Notes: generated from the letters alone by a model not told the origin. Numbered from the stretch's first letter, positions 6,083 to 15,784 are shown. The stretch is DNA of 64,000 nt from Nostoc sp. CHAB 5824 (GCF_020829665.1 NZ_JAIVFT010000020.1:62001-126000), one strand, 5' to 3'. Made by a program: numbers and translations.

Positions 6083-8794
6083 GTGGCTGTTGCAGTTGAA
6101 AAATTAATAACATCGGATATTTTAAAACCAGGACGTTACCTGGGTAATGAGCGTTTAGCAGTACACAAAGCCTGGGATACGGCAGCAATACGCTGGGTGT
6201 TAACTTACCCAGAAGTATATGAAGTCGGTGCATCCAATTTAGGGCACATCATTCTCTATAACATTTTGAATGCCCAGCCGCGTCAATTGTGCGATCGCGC
6301 CTACCTCCCAGGAAAAGACCTGGCAGCCAAACTACGCGAAACTAATACGCCATTGTTTGCGGTAGAGTCAAAGCGATCGCTGACAGAATTCGACATTTTA
6401 GGTTTTAGCCTCAGTTACGAACTGGGTGCAACTAATATCCTAGAAATGTTGGATTTGGCCGGAATTCCCAAGACGTGGCGAGAACGGCAAAAAGCTGGCG
6501 TTGCAGGGGGAGAATTTACGAATCTCCAGTCCCAGTTTCCATTGATTTTTGCTGGTGGGCAAACAGCAACATCGAATCCTGAGCCTTATGCCGACTTCTT
6601 CGACTTTATCGCCCTTGGAGATGGAGAAGAACTGCTGCCAGAAATTGGTTTGGTATTGGAAGAAGGCAAACAAGCAGGGTTGAGTCGGGAACATCTGTTA
6701 CTAGATTTGGCACAGATACCAGGTGTATATGTTCCCCAGTTTTACGACATGGCAGAGGATGGCTCAGTTCATCCTCGTCGTCCAGACGTACCAAAACGAA
6801 TTTTGCGACGGGTGGCAACTCCCATACCAGCATATTCCATTGGGCTAGTTCCTTATGTAGAAACGGTGCATGACCGCTTAACCATTGAGATTAGGCGTGG
6901 TTGCACTCGTGGCTGTCGCTTTTGTCAACCAGGTATGCTGACTCGGCCAGCACGGGATGTAGAACCCGATAAGGTGGTAGAAGCAATTGAACAGGGGATG
7001 CGGGCAACTGGTTACAATGAGTTTTCCTTACTATCTCTAAGTTGTTCTGATTATTTGTCCCTACCAGCAGTGGGGATGGAAATCAAAAATCGCTTAAAAA
7101 ATGAAAATATTTCTCTGACTCTACCAAGCCAACGGGTAGACAGATTTGATGAGAATATTGCCAATATCCTTGGAGGTACGCGGCAAGGTGGACTGACTTT
7201 TGCTCCAGAAGCTGGAACTCAGCGGATGCGAGACATCGTGAATAAAGGTTTGACAAATGAAGAATTGTTGCGGGGAGTAAAAACGGCTTGGGAGCAAGGC
7301 TGGGATAAAATCAAGTTGTATTTTATGATTGGCTTGCCGGGTGAGACGGATGCTGATGTTTTGGGCATTGCGGAAACGGTAAGCTGGCTACAGCGAGAAT
7401 GTCGGGGCAAGGGCAGAAAACCCCTAAACTTTAACCTGACGATTTCTAACTTCACGCCCAAGCCCCATACACCCTTTCAATGGCACTCAGTTTCTACCAC
7501 TGAATTTAAGCGCAAACAAAACCTGTTGCGGCAAGAATTCCGCCGGATAAAAGGAGTAAAAGTAAATTTTACCGATGTCCGGATTTCCGCAATGGAAGAT
7601 TTTGTGGGACGAGGCGATCGCAATTTGAGCAAAGTAGTCCGCCAAGCCTGGGAATTGGGTGCAGGTATGGATTCCTGGTATGAAAATTTAGATCAGGCTT
7701 TTAGCGCTTGGGGGTCTGCGATCGCTCAAGCCGAGCTAGACTGGAAATACCGCCAAGTGGAAAATGGCGAATGGAATTTGTTTCAGGCACAAGATCAGAA
7801 AAGATCGCCAGATGCAGAAAATACCCCAGAGACGCGATTAATCGCGTCTCTCCCCAGTACAGACGCAATTAGTCGCGTCTCTCCCCACTCCCTCGATACT
7901 CCCCTCCCTTGGGATCATATTGATACCGGAATTGACAAAAAATGGCTTAAAGAAGACTTGCAACGTGCCTTAGAAGCTGCAATTGTACCCGACTGCTCTT
8001 TTGAAGGTTGTTCTCACTGTGGCGTATGTGGAACCGACTTTGGCCATAACGTTGTGATTGAATCACCTACTATCCCGAAATTCGCTGGCGAGTTTGTCCC
8101 CAATACAACTAAGGCGCAAAGACTGCGAGTTTGGTTTGGAAAACAGGGTAATATGGCTTTGGTAAGCCACCTGGATTTAATCCGTCTGTTTGACCGAGTT
8201 GTGCGGCGAGCAGGCTTACCAATCGCTTTCACTGGTGGATTTCATCCAATGCCGCGAATTTCTTTAGCAACTGCTTTAGCTCTGGGGGCTACTAGCAGCG
8301 GTGAAATTGCGGATTTTGAGTTAACTTTACCAGTAGCAGCTGATATTTTTCGAGAACAGTTGGTTCAGGAAATGCCCACAGACATACCTATATATGATGT
8401 GGAGCAGATAGATTTAAAAGCTCCGGCAGCTACCCAACTGTTAGAGACAGCAGAATATTTAATTACCGTAATAGCACTTGAAGAAGTAACACCTATACAA
8501 TGGCAAGAATGGATTGATACCATCAAAGCAAAAGACGCGCTCTGGTACGAGCATACAACTAAGTCAGGCAAGAGCCAGTTAATAAATCTGCGCGATCGCT
8601 TGTTTGAACTAGAATTAGTAGAAACCCACACAAGCATTGCAGAATCTATATCTGTTATTCGTTATATAGGTAGCTATCGCCAAGATGGTTTTCTATTGCG
8701 TCCTGAACAAATCCTGTTTATGCTAGAGATGGTGGCTAGTGTAGAATTCCAACTCCTGCACATCCACCGCAATCGGCTAATTTTAGGAGTATAA
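6083..8794 (+). CDS. large radical SAM protein (TIGR03960 type) fused to DUF2344
   Basis: A GTG start gives 903 residues. An N-terminal B12-binding-like region (about 30-200) is followed by a radical SAM domain with CTRGCRFC (CxxxCxxC) near residues 273-280 that should ligate a 4Fe-4S cluster. A second cysteine cluster CSFEGCSHCGVC occurs near 637-648, and a DUF2344 domain (LRVWFGKQGNMALVSHLDLI onward) fills about 680-880. The family is common in cyanobacteria and Firmicutes; I know of no settled substrate. The linker near residues 583-606 is encoded by two copies of an intergenic palindromic repeat, in frame. It precedes rne. Confidence 0.9.
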   Translation: MAVAVEKLITSDILKPGRYLGNERLAVHKAWDTAAIRWVLTYPEVYEVGASNLGHIILYNILNAQPRQLCDRAYLPGKDLAAKLRETNTPLFAVESKRSLTEFDILGFSLSYELGATNILEMLDLAGIPKTWRERQKAGVAGGEFTNLQSQFPLIFAGGQTATSNPEPYADFFDFIALGDGEELLPEIGLVLEEGKQAGLSREHLLLDLAQIPGVYVPQFYDMAEDGSVHPRRPDVPKRILRRVATPIPAYSIGLVPYVETVHDRLTIEIRRGCTRGCRFCQPGMLTRPARDVEPDKVVEAIEQGMRATGYNEFSLLSLSCSDYLSLPAVGMEIKNRLKNENISLTLPSQRVDRFDENIANILGGTRQGGLTFAPEAGTQRMRDIVNKGLTNEELLRGVKTAWEQGWDKIKLYFMIGLPGETDADVLGIAETVSWLQRECRGKGRKPLNFNLTISNFTPKPHTPFQWHSVSTTEFKRKQNLLRQEFRRIKGVKVNFTDVRISAMEDFVGRGDRNLSKVVRQAWELGAGMDSWYENLDQAFSAWGSAIAQAELDWKYRQVENGEWNLFQAQDQKRSPDAENTPETRLIASLPSTDAISRVSPHSLDTPLPWDHIDTGIDKKWLKEDLQRALEAAIVPDCSFEGCSHCGVCGTDFGHNVVIESPTIPKFAGEFVPNTTKAQRLRVWFGKQGNMALVSHLDLIRLFDRVVRRAGLPIAFTGGFHPMPRISLATALALGATSSGEIADFELTLPVAADIFREQLVQEMPTDIPIYDVEQIDLKAPAATQLLETAEYLITVIALEEVTPIQWQEWIDTIKAKDALWYEHTTKSGKSQLINLRDRLFELELVETHTSIAESISVIRYIGSYRQDGFLLRPEQILFMLEMVASVEFQLLHIHRNRLILGV
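7829..7882. repeat. two copies of the GACGCGATTAATCGCGTC palindromic repeat inside a gene
   Basis: Bases 7829-7850 are a perfect 22-base palindrome with core GACGCGATTAATCGCGTC, followed by CTCCCC. A second, imperfect copy (GACGCAATTAGTCGCGTC) follows at 7862-7879, again followed by TCTCCCC. The same element lies between genes at 14468, 43192, 47120 and 51665. Confidence 0.9.
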
Positions 8795-9645
8795 TCCCTG
8801 TAGGGCAGCTTGCTAGTAGTTGTCCTAAGATGGCATATCGTCGGAATTGATTTTTAGCAAGGTTGCGTTAGAATGGGGTGAAGAGAAATTTTCTGGCGCT
8901 GCATTGAATTAGCTGGTTCACTACCCTGGTGTTCAGGGGGCGAAAGCAAAGATATCAGAGTGTAACTTCTAGGATTTTATCCCAGACAAACTGAGTCAGA
9001 TTAAAGAACACACACTCTCTCTATAGCTACCTTGTGAATCAGTAACTAACAGCAGGCTCGGTTAGCTTCTCTAAATCCATGCTTTTTAAACAACTGCTGA
9101 ATGTCTAATCACAGTAGTGCCAAAGAGCTGGTGAGCTACTTTTCTAAAGTTGTTGGCCCTTGGCGTTCCCGTAGGGTAAACAACTACCTGTTGGTTAAGC
9201 CGAATTTGCAGACGTTCACAGGCGCGTAAAGCGCGGCTTAAAGTAGGGTAGCAGCCGGCGTTGCTGAATATAACCCTAAGGATAAATCCGGGGAATGGAA
9301 AATAGAAATAGTTTCTTTTTCTTAAAGACATCAGTAAGTTACTCTCAAATAAAGGTTCCTGAGTTAAAAACTCACTCAGGATTCACAACTTTTAACTCAG
9401 AAATCTCTTTATTGAGGGTATTGCATCACAAATCAACCACGGACGGTTGATTTAATTGCTTAAAGATGCGGCCGTTCTGGAATAATCCACCGTAAAAATG
9501 CTCTTAAGAGCGACAATAGCTATTTAATTTAGAAGCATCAGGTTTGCGATTTTTATTATCAGTAGCACCTTTTGAGGGTTGCAGGGGCAACAAAGGTATA
9601 ACAAACCTCCAGACCTATTGGTGCTGCCAATTTTGAGGAAATTGA
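8795..9645 (+). other. long non-coding region, probable rne leader
   Basis: There are 851 bases between the radical SAM stop and the rne ATG with no convincing protein. Cyanobacterial rne genes are known to have long, autoregulated 5' untranslated regions, so at least the 3' part is probably an mRNA leader. AU-rich stretches (GATTTTTATTATCAG near 9548) and a hairpin-prone segment (AACTCAGGATTCA and neighbours near 9365-9410) are visible. Part of the dispersed GGCGTTCCCGTAGGGTA repeat is at about 9161-9177. A short frame, ATG 9101 to TAA, is probably fortuitous. Confidence 0.5.
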
Positions 9646-11775
9646 ATGCCAAAACAAATTATCATCGCGGAGCAGCACCAAATTGCTGCTGTCTTTTCTG
9701 AAGATCAAATACAGGAACTAGTTGTTGCTACGGGTCATCACCAAATAGGTGATATTTACTTAGGAGTAGTAGAAAACGTATTGCCTGGGATAGATGCGGC
9801 TTTTGTCAATATTGGCGACCCAGAGCGCAACGGTTTTATTCACGTCACCGACTTAGGGCCACTGAAGCTAAAGCGTACCGCAGCGGCAATTACAGAACTA
9901 CTAGCACCACAGCAGAAAGTTTTGGTGCAAGTAATGAAAGAGCCAACGGGGACAAAAGGGCCCCGGCTTACGGGTAATATAACTTTACCCGGACGCTACG
10001 TAGTACTGATGCCTTATGGTAGAGGCGTAAATTTATCCCGGCGGATTAAAAGTGAAAGTGAGCGCAATCGCTTGCGGGCACTAGCGATTTTGGTCAAACC
10101 GGCGGGAATGGGTTTGCTTGTGCGTACAGAAGCAGAAGGCAAACCCGAAGAAGCAATTATGGAAGATTTGGAATTGCTGCAAAAGCAATGGGAGGCGATC
10201 CAGCAGGAAGCGCATTCTACCCGTGCTCCAGCACTACTCAACCGAGATGATGACTTCATTCAGCGTGTATTGCGGGATATGTACGGCGCGGATGTAAATC
10301 GGATTGTCGTAGATTCCAGTACTGGTTTGAAGCGCGTGAAGCAGTACTTGCAGAATTGGAGTGGAGGTCAAACACCGCAGGGATTGTTAATAGACCATCA
10401 TCGCGATCGCTCCCCAATTTTAGAGTACTTCCGCATCAGTGCCGCGATTCGAGAAGCCCTCAAGCCCAGAGTAGACCTACCTTCTGGAGGCTACATCATC
10501 ATTGAGCCGACAGAGGCATTAACCGTAATTGATGTTAACTCAGGTTCCTTTACGCGATCGGCAACAGCTAGAGAAACAGTTTTGTGGACAAACTGCGAAG
10601 CTGCAACAGAAATTGCTCGCCAGTTGCGTCTGCGGAATATCGCCGGGGTGATCGTTGTTGATTTTATTGATATGGAATCACGACGTGACCAACTACAAGT
10701 TCTCGAACACTTTAATAAAGCACTCAAAGCAGACAAAGCTCGTCCCCAAATTGCCCAATTAACCGAACTGGGTTTAGTAGAACTAACCCGCAAGCGCCAA
10801 GGTCAAAACATTTACGAATTGTTCGGTGAAACTTGTCCCACCTGTGGCGGTTTAGGGCATACTGTGCGTCTGCCTGGAGAAATCGAAAACCGATTACCAA
10901 TACCAGCAGAAACACCAGAGCGTGAGCGTGAACGTTTTGTATCCCTGCCTCACCGAGAACCACGTCAGCCATCTGTCCGCATCCCAGAACCACGAGAAAC
11001 CTATGATGGATTTGGGGAAGCATTTGAAGGCGACTCGGAATTGAGTAACCTAAATCTGATCAATCATCCTAGTTATCAAGACCTTAATGATAATAAGCGT
11101 CGTACCCGCACTCGCCGCAGTAAAATTGGCATCAATGGGTTAAACGGGAGAGATGAAGCTCGAGTTGTTGCCAATCCACTGGCTTTTGTCAACGAGCCAG
11201 ACTTAGACCTTGATGTAGAACCAGAACTAGGAGTTGTGCCAGAGATCCCCTCACCGACTCTTGGTAAACCAGGTTGGAGTGAAAGAGTAGAACGCACTGT
11301 AGAGCGCGCTAAAATTACCAAGGCAGAGCCAGTCAAACCAGTAGTAGAACCACCGGAGATTAGAACTGTAGAAATGAGCCTTCAAGAACAGGATATATTT
11401 GCCTTAATGGGAATATCTCCCTTGGTGAAGTTAGAGCAAGAGGTTAAAAATACCAAGTCTGTGATTATTAACGTGATTCAGCCTGGTCAACTGCCAACGA
11501 CCCCAACTGAATCAACCTCAGAATCAACTACTGCCCAAAAAATAATATCTGAAGTAACTGCAACCAAGATACCAATACCAAAAGTTATTGAGCCAGAAGA
11601 AAAACCTTCAATAGAAGAGACAACTGAACCATCTGAGTTGACTGCTAACGCAACGGATAACTTGTCTGCGAAAGCTTCCGCCGTCAACGCGATCGCAGAT
11701 GAAACTGATGCGAACAGCGCCGCCACTGCCAGCCGTCGCCGCCGCCGTCGTTCCTCAGCGATCGAGGATAATTAA
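9646..11775 (+). CDS. rne: ribonuclease E
   Basis: RNase E is the main endoribonuclease for mRNA decay and RNA processing. The catalytic half spans about residues 1-415: an S1 domain (GDIYLGVVENVLPGIDAAFV, about 37-100), RNase H-like and 5'-sensor parts, the DNase I-like core with VIDVNSGSF and VVDFIDM supplying the catalytic aspartates, and the zinc-link CPTCGG. The remaining 290 residues are low in complexity, as in other cyanobacterial enzymes, and end in an arginine run (RRRRRRSSAIEDN). In Anabaena such a terminal arginine cluster is reported to bind PNPase. rnhB follows after 8 bases, forming an rne-rnhB operon. Confidence 0.96.
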   Translation: MPKQIIIAEQHQIAAVFSEDQIQELVVATGHHQIGDIYLGVVENVLPGIDAAFVNIGDPERNGFIHVTDLGPLKLKRTAAAITELLAPQQKVLVQVMKEPTGTKGPRLTGNITLPGRYVVLMPYGRGVNLSRRIKSESERNRLRALAILVKPAGMGLLVRTEAEGKPEEAIMEDLELLQKQWEAIQQEAHSTRAPALLNRDDDFIQRVLRDMYGADVNRIVVDSSTGLKRVKQYLQNWSGGQTPQGLLIDHHRDRSPILEYFRISAAIREALKPRVDLPSGGYIIIEPTEALTVIDVNSGSFTRSATARETVLWTNCEAATEIARQLRLRNIAGVIVVDFIDMESRRDQLQVLEHFNKALKADKARPQIAQLTELGLVELTRKRQGQNIYELFGETCPTCGGLGHTVRLPGEIENRLPIPAETPERERERFVSLPHREPRQPSVRIPEPRETYDGFGEAFEGDSELSNLNLINHPSYQDLNDNKRRTRTRRSKIGINGLNGRDEARVVANPLAFVNEPDLDLDVEPELGVVPEIPSPTLGKPGWSERVERTVERAKITKAEPVKPVVEPPEIRTVEMSLQEQDIFALMGISPLVKLEQEVKNTKSVIINVIQPGQLPTTPTESTSESTTAQKIISEVTATKIPIPKVIEPEEKPSIEETTEPSELTANATDNLSAKASAVNAIADETDANSAATASRRRRRRSSAIEDN

Positions 11776-11783
11776 TTTGCTTT

Positions 11784-12440
11784 ATGGTAGAAACGTCGCC
11801 AGCACCCTTGGAACAATCCACTTGGCTGGAGTTTTCTACCTTGTCAGGGATTCCAGGGTTGGTTGCAGGTGTGGATGAAGTAGGGCGAGGTGCTCTATTT
11901 GGCCCTGTGGTGGCGGCAGCAGTTATCCTACCAGATTATGCTTTGCCAATACTGATGACAGCTAAAATTAAAGACAGTAAAAAGTTGTCTAGTTCTCGTA
12001 GAACTCAGCTAGCGCAGCAAATTTGTGGGCTGGCTATAGACTGGAAAATTGGGTTTGCTTCTACTGCCGAAATTGACAAGATAAATATTTTGCAAGCAAC
12101 GCTGTTAGCAATGAAGCGGGCTGTGCTGAAGTTAAAGGTACAGCCTGCACTCTGCCTGGTTGATGGTAATCAGTCAATCAAAGATTTGCTACTGCCGCAA
12201 CAAACAATAGTTAAGGGGGACGAGCGATCGCTCGCCATTGCCTCTGCTAGTATTGTTGCCAAGGTTTGGCGTGACGATCTGGTACTGCGTCTAGCATTAA
12301 AATACCCCATGTACAGCCTAGAGTGTAACAAGGGTTATGGTAGCCAGCAGCATTTGCTGGCTTTGCAACAATATGGGCCCTCGCCCCTACATCGTCAGTC
12401 TTTTCGTCCTTGCCAAATCAAAATACTGAACGCTGAGTGA
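11784..12440 (+). CDS. rnhB: ribonuclease HII
   Basis: RNase HII cuts RNA in RNA-DNA hybrids and removes single ribonucleotides misincorporated into DNA. The 218-residue protein has the diagnostic GVDEVGRGALFGPVVAAAV near residues 29-47 (first catalytic Asp-Glu pair), KDSKKLSSSRR, LCLVDGN with a further catalytic Asp, and the KGDERSLAIASASIVAKVWRD block. The length is normal. It lies 8 bases after rne and should be cotranscribed with it; this pairing is conserved in cyanobacteria. Confidence 0.96.
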   Translation: MVETSPAPLEQSTWLEFSTLSGIPGLVAGVDEVGRGALFGPVVAAAVILPDYALPILMTAKIKDSKKLSSSRRTQLAQQICGLAIDWKIGFASTAEIDKINILQATLLAMKRAVLKLKVQPALCLVDGNQSIKDLLLPQQTIVKGDERSLAIASASIVAKVWRDDLVLRLALKYPMYSLECNKGYGSQQHLLALQQYGPSPLHRQSFRPCQIKILNAE

Positions 12441-12448
12441 TTAAATAA

Positions 12449-13036
12449 TTACTCAGCATTCAGGATTGGCAATTCACTACTGTTACCGCTAAGTCCTCTA
12501 TCTTTGGTTTGTGATATCACCCAGTAACGATAATCCGCCAAAAGTTGATTTAATAACCGTTGCTTGACTGATAACAGTACGCTTTTGAGCAAAGCATTGC
12601 CAGTAGTTTCTAAAATTGGCTTAGGAGTGAAGGAAAATGGCGGTGGCAAGTCCACTAGTACTTCTAAATCAGCCCTTCCTTGCAGGCGAGTGCCAGTGCT
12701 TAACTCTTTGGGAGACAAATGTCCTTTTAAATTGAGAGCAAAACGCTGGTTAATATACTCGAAGCCCAGGATTTCACAGCCTAGCGATCGCAAATTAATT
12801 ATTCCATTTGATTCTGCCCAAACTCTCATGTCTACAGTAGGTTGAATACTCAATGACATAAAAGTTAACGGACGCATTTTCAAGCGAAATACTTCCTCAG
12901 AAAGCTGATCAATTCTACTGTTGTCAGCCAAAGCCTTAACTAGACGTTGAGGCTGACGCAAGTAGTGCTGAATGGGAATAGGCTGCTCTGGAACAGCGAT
13001 TTCAACCGATTGGGAGGCAGTAAACCGGGTAGCCAT
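12449..13036 (-). CDS. DUF1997 family protein
   Basis: A 195-residue soluble protein with the features of the DUF1997 family of cyanobacteria and plastids: an N-terminal FTASQSVEIAVPEQPIPIQH region, the core FRLKMRPLTFMSLSIQPTVD, and the C-terminal segment PPPFSFTPKPILETTGNALL before a helix. The fold may be START/polyketide-cyclase-like, but that is inference. Function unknown. It converges on rnhB with only 8 bases between the two stops. Confidence 0.8.
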   Translation of the reverse strand: MATRFTASQSVEIAVPEQPIPIQHYLRQPQRLVKALADNSRIDQLSEEVFRLKMRPLTFMSLSIQPTVDMRVWAESNGIINLRSLGCEILGFEYINQRFALNLKGHLSPKELSTGTRLQGRADLEVLVDLPPPFSFTPKPILETTGNALLKSVLLSVKQRLLNQLLADYRYWVISQTKDRGLSGNSSELPILNAE

Positions 13037-13501
13037 GAGCGAATAAAAATATCTGTTTCTTAATTTTAATATTTTTTAATAAATTAAATCTGATTATTAG
13101 AAAACTACAAAATTTATTGACCATAAAAATGATTGTTGCTTATCAGCTATAGATGATTAGCGAAAAGTTGGTACGCTCATTTCTATCTTTAGTTCAAGAA
13201 ATATAGACTCTAATTTAATTGTTGACATAAAAACAATAATATGCATCATTCTATTGTCAGAAACCAATTAATTGCTTTTAAATCTCTAGAGGAATTTAGC
13301 AAAAAAACTACTAGGAAATCTATCTGCTAGAAGTACTCTTTTCCATAAATTGTTTTCTTGGATACATATTTGGCTCTATTGATTTAGTGCGTAAATTTTA
13401 GAGATAACAGTGTTTATTAAGAGTAGATTTGGATATATTTGCCAAGACCAAAATATTATAATCTTTGTTTACCCATTAAACTCGCAACCAAGGCTAAAGG
13501 C
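13037..13501. other. AT-rich divergent intergenic region
   Basis: About 465 bases separate the DUF1997 gene and pheA, which are transcribed away from each other. The sequence is very AT-rich (TTTTAATATTTTTTAATAAATT near 13066) and should contain both promoters. No small gene or clear operator is recognised. Confidence 0.4.
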
Positions 13502-14377
13502 ATGACTTCATTGATCGCACATTTAGGGCCTCCCGGCACTTATACAGAACAAGCAACTGTTTTTTATGTCAACTGGCTAACTAAAAGTACGGGAGTTGAA
13601 GCTAGCCTATGTCCCTATCCCACCATCTCCCAATCACTGCACGCCGTTGCTGATGGTAAAGCCCACATGGCTGTTGTGCCAGTGGAAAATTCTATTGAAG
13701 GGAGTGTAACTATGACACTAGATACACTGTGGCAGTTGGACAGTTTGCAAATTCAGTTAGCCTTAGTATTACCTATTGTCCATACGTTAATTTCTTGCGC
13801 GTCTAGCTTAGATAAAATTAAAACTGTTTACTCTCACCCGCAAGCTTTGGCACAATGTCAGGGATGGTTAGGGCGGTTTCTTCCGACTGTACAGATTATT
13901 CCCAGCAATTCTACAACCGAAGCATTACAGCGATTGGAGCAAGAGACAACAACAGCAGCGATCGCTTCTAGTAGAGCAGCTCAACTTTACAACCTGCCTA
14001 TACTTGCTAGCGGCATCAACGACTATCCAGAAAACTGTACTCGTTTTTGGGTAGTAAGTCAGAGTGAAGTGGACGCTGGATATCAGACATCAACAACAAG
14101 TGCCAGTCATACATCACTAGCTTTTAGTATGCCTGCTAACACACCCGGAGCATTGCTCAAACCCTTGCAAATATTTGCTCAACGAGGAATTAACCTCAGC
14201 CGGATTGAATCTCGTCCGACGAAGCGATCGCTAGGCGAATACTTATTTTTCATGGATTTAGAAGCGGACGCCAACGAAGCACAAATGCAATCTGCTTTAG
14301 CAGAATTAACTATCCACACAGAAATTTTAAAAATTCTTGGCGCTTACAATGTTTTGCCGATCAGCGCTTTTACTTAA
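13502..14377 (+). CDS. pheA: prephenate dehydratase
   Basis: Prephenate dehydratase converts prephenate to phenylpyruvate in phenylalanine synthesis. The ATG at 13502 gives 291 residues starting MTSLIAHLGPPGTYTEQA, the usual N-terminus of the family; an in-frame TTG at 13439 would add 21 residues and is unlikely. The catalytic domain shows VPVENSIEGSV and the NCTRFWVV (TRF) motif. A C-terminal ACT domain (PGALLKPLQIFAQRGINLSR, then ESRP) should bind phenylalanine for feedback control. It is a stand-alone monofunctional enzyme, not fused to chorismate mutase. Confidence 0.95.
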   Translation: MTSLIAHLGPPGTYTEQATVFYVNWLTKSTGVEASLCPYPTISQSLHAVADGKAHMAVVPVENSIEGSVTMTLDTLWQLDSLQIQLALVLPIVHTLISCASSLDKIKTVYSHPQALAQCQGWLGRFLPTVQIIPSNSTTEALQRLEQETTTAAIASSRAAQLYNLPILASGINDYPENCTRFWVVSQSEVDAGYQTSTTSASHTSLAFSMPANTPGALLKPLQIFAQRGINLSRIESRPTKRSLGEYLFFMDLEADANEAQMQSALAELTIHTEILKILGAYNVLPISAFT

Positions 14378-14467
14378 AAAGTTAGGAGTTATCAGTTAGG
14401 GACTATAAATTATAAGTTGCCAATATTTTATTTTTTGTTATTTCTTCTTAAGCCCTAACTCAGTACA

Positions 14468-14485
14468 GACGCGATTAATCGCGTC
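14468..14485. repeat. dispersed palindromic repeat GACGCGATTAATCGCGTC
   Basis: This perfect 18-base palindrome lies between pheA and the LON-domain gene and is preceded by GTACA and followed by TCTCT. It is identical in core to copies at 7831, 43192 and 51668. It could form a hairpin in RNA from either strand between two convergent genes. Confidence 0.9.
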
Positions 14486-14497
14486 TCTCTTAACTCA

Positions 14498-15145
14498 TCA
14501 CTTTTCATTAAATGTGTCTTTGAGAACAGCGCGAGCTGCCAAGTGATTCCGAGTAGAGGTTAAAATTTCTGCTTCCCGCTCTAGACGAGTTGCAGTATCT
14601 TGCATTTCTAGCAATAACTGTTGCTCTGCTGCGACACCATAAAGGTTACTGGCTACCCAATAAGATAACTCTATTGGTAAATCAGGCAAATCTTCTGGCA
14701 ATTCGATATTTTGTTCGGTTAATTTGGCTGATAGACGCACAACATCTCGCAGTAATTGTTCTACTTCAGAAGACAAAGGTCGCAAATCTTTAGCAGGTGG
14801 CTGGTCTTCAATCCACTCCACTAAGCCAACTCGGTATGGCTTTTCCCGAACATACTCTAATACACGAAATCTTTGCTGCCCTAAAGTCAACATCTTAATC
14901 CGATCATCTGGCAGCCGCTGGTGATGAACGATTTCGGCACAGCAACCAGTGTTTGCAATCGCGCCTTTAACAGGATCGACCATCAAAACACCGAACCTGC
15001 GATCGCTTTCCAAAATCGTGTTCATCATGATTCGGTAGCGAAATTCAAAGATGTGCAGAGGTAATGGTCTAGTAGGAAACAGAACTACTTCGGGTAACGG
15101 GAACAGAGGTAGTTCACGAACTGCAATTTTAGAAGATGATGTCAT
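14498..15145 (-). CDS. LON peptidase substrate-binding domain protein
   Basis: The 215-residue protein consists of the N-terminal substrate-binding (LAN) domain of Lon proteases without ATPase or peptidase parts. It opens with RELPLFPLPEVVLFPTRPLP and continues with LHIFEFRYRIMM, the family hallmark, plus GQQRFRVLEYVREKPYRVGL. The C-terminal third is helical. Stand-alone LAN proteins are widespread; their role is not established. It lies downstream of the str operon on the same strand, separated from rpsJ by an apparent terminator. Confidence 0.9.
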   Translation of the reverse strand: MTSSSKIAVRELPLFPLPEVVLFPTRPLPLHIFEFRYRIMMNTILESDRRFGVLMVDPVKGAIANTGCCAEIVHHQRLPDDRIKMLTLGQQRFRVLEYVREKPYRVGLVEWIEDQPPAKDLRPLSSEVEQLLRDVVRLSAKLTEQNIELPEDLPDLPIELSYWVASNLYGVAAEQQLLLEMQDTATRLEREAEILTSTRNHLAARAVLKDTFNEK

Positions 15146-15241
15146 TGTTACTTTGGTATAAACTTAATCTTTAAAATTTAATTTTCTCTGCTTTTCCCGT
15201 ACTTTGTCTCCATTCTATCATTTGTTTCCTAGCTAAATAAA

Positions 15242-15268
15242 AGCCCTGAGATATATTTCTTCAGGGCT
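15242..15268 (-). terminator. intrinsic terminator after rpsJ
   Basis: On the minus strand AGCCCTGA pairs with TCAGGGCT around an 11-base loop and is followed by TTTTATTTAG. It lies between rpsJ and the LON-domain gene and so probably ends the str operon transcript. Confidence 0.7.
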
Positions 15269-15343
15269 ATGTAAAAATTCATACTAATATCATTTGTCCT
15301 TTGTCCTTTGTTAATGACTAATGACCAACGACTAATGACTAAA

Positions 15344-15661
15344 TTAAAGTTTGACTTCGATATCTACACCTGATGGTAAATCCAATTTCATCAAAGCATC
15401 AATAGTTTTAGAAGAGGGCTGGTAAATGTCGATAATCCGGCGATGAGTACGGGTTTCAAAGTGTTCCCGTGAATCTTTATCTACGTGAGGGGATCGCAGC
15501 ACACAATAGATCCGGCGTTTTGTTGGTAAAGGAATTGGGCCTATGGCTGTAGCATTGGTGCGGTTAGCTGTGTCTACAATCTTCTCGCAAGATGTATCCA
15601 ATAAGCGTCGGTCAAAAGCCTGTAAGCGAATTCTAATTTTCTGCTGCTGTAGAGTTGCCAT
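15344..15661 (-). CDS. rpsJ: 30S ribosomal protein S10
   Basis: S10 is a small-subunit head protein that also serves as NusE in transcription antitermination. The 105 residues match the family throughout: KIRIRLQAFDRRLLDTSCEK at the start, GPIPLPTKRRIYCVLRSPHV in the loop that enters the ribosome head, and RTHRRIIDIYQPSSKTIDAL near the end. It is the last gene of the str cluster (rpsL-rpsG-fusA-tuf-rpsJ), an arrangement usual in cyanobacteria. Confidence 0.98.
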   Translation of the reverse strand: MATLQQQKIRIRLQAFDRRLLDTSCEKIVDTANRTNATAIGPIPLPTKRRIYCVLRSPHVDKDSREHFETRTHRRIIDIYQPSSKTIDALMKLDLPSGVDIEVKL

Positions 15662-15784
15662 CTTTAATTGTCCAGGTTCTGCGTAATTAGGGGAGTAGTT
15701 ACAGGGTAAAGGTTACAAGTTATAGGTTACAGAAAACTATTACCAGTCCCCTGTAACCTATTACCTTATTTATAGAGGGAAGAG

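Noticed and set aside
9086..9331. Open minus-strand frame of 81 codons upstream of rne
   Set aside because: It runs through part of a dispersed Nostoc repeat (GGCGTTCCCGTAGGGTA), has no ribosome-binding site and no protein-like pattern outside the repeat.
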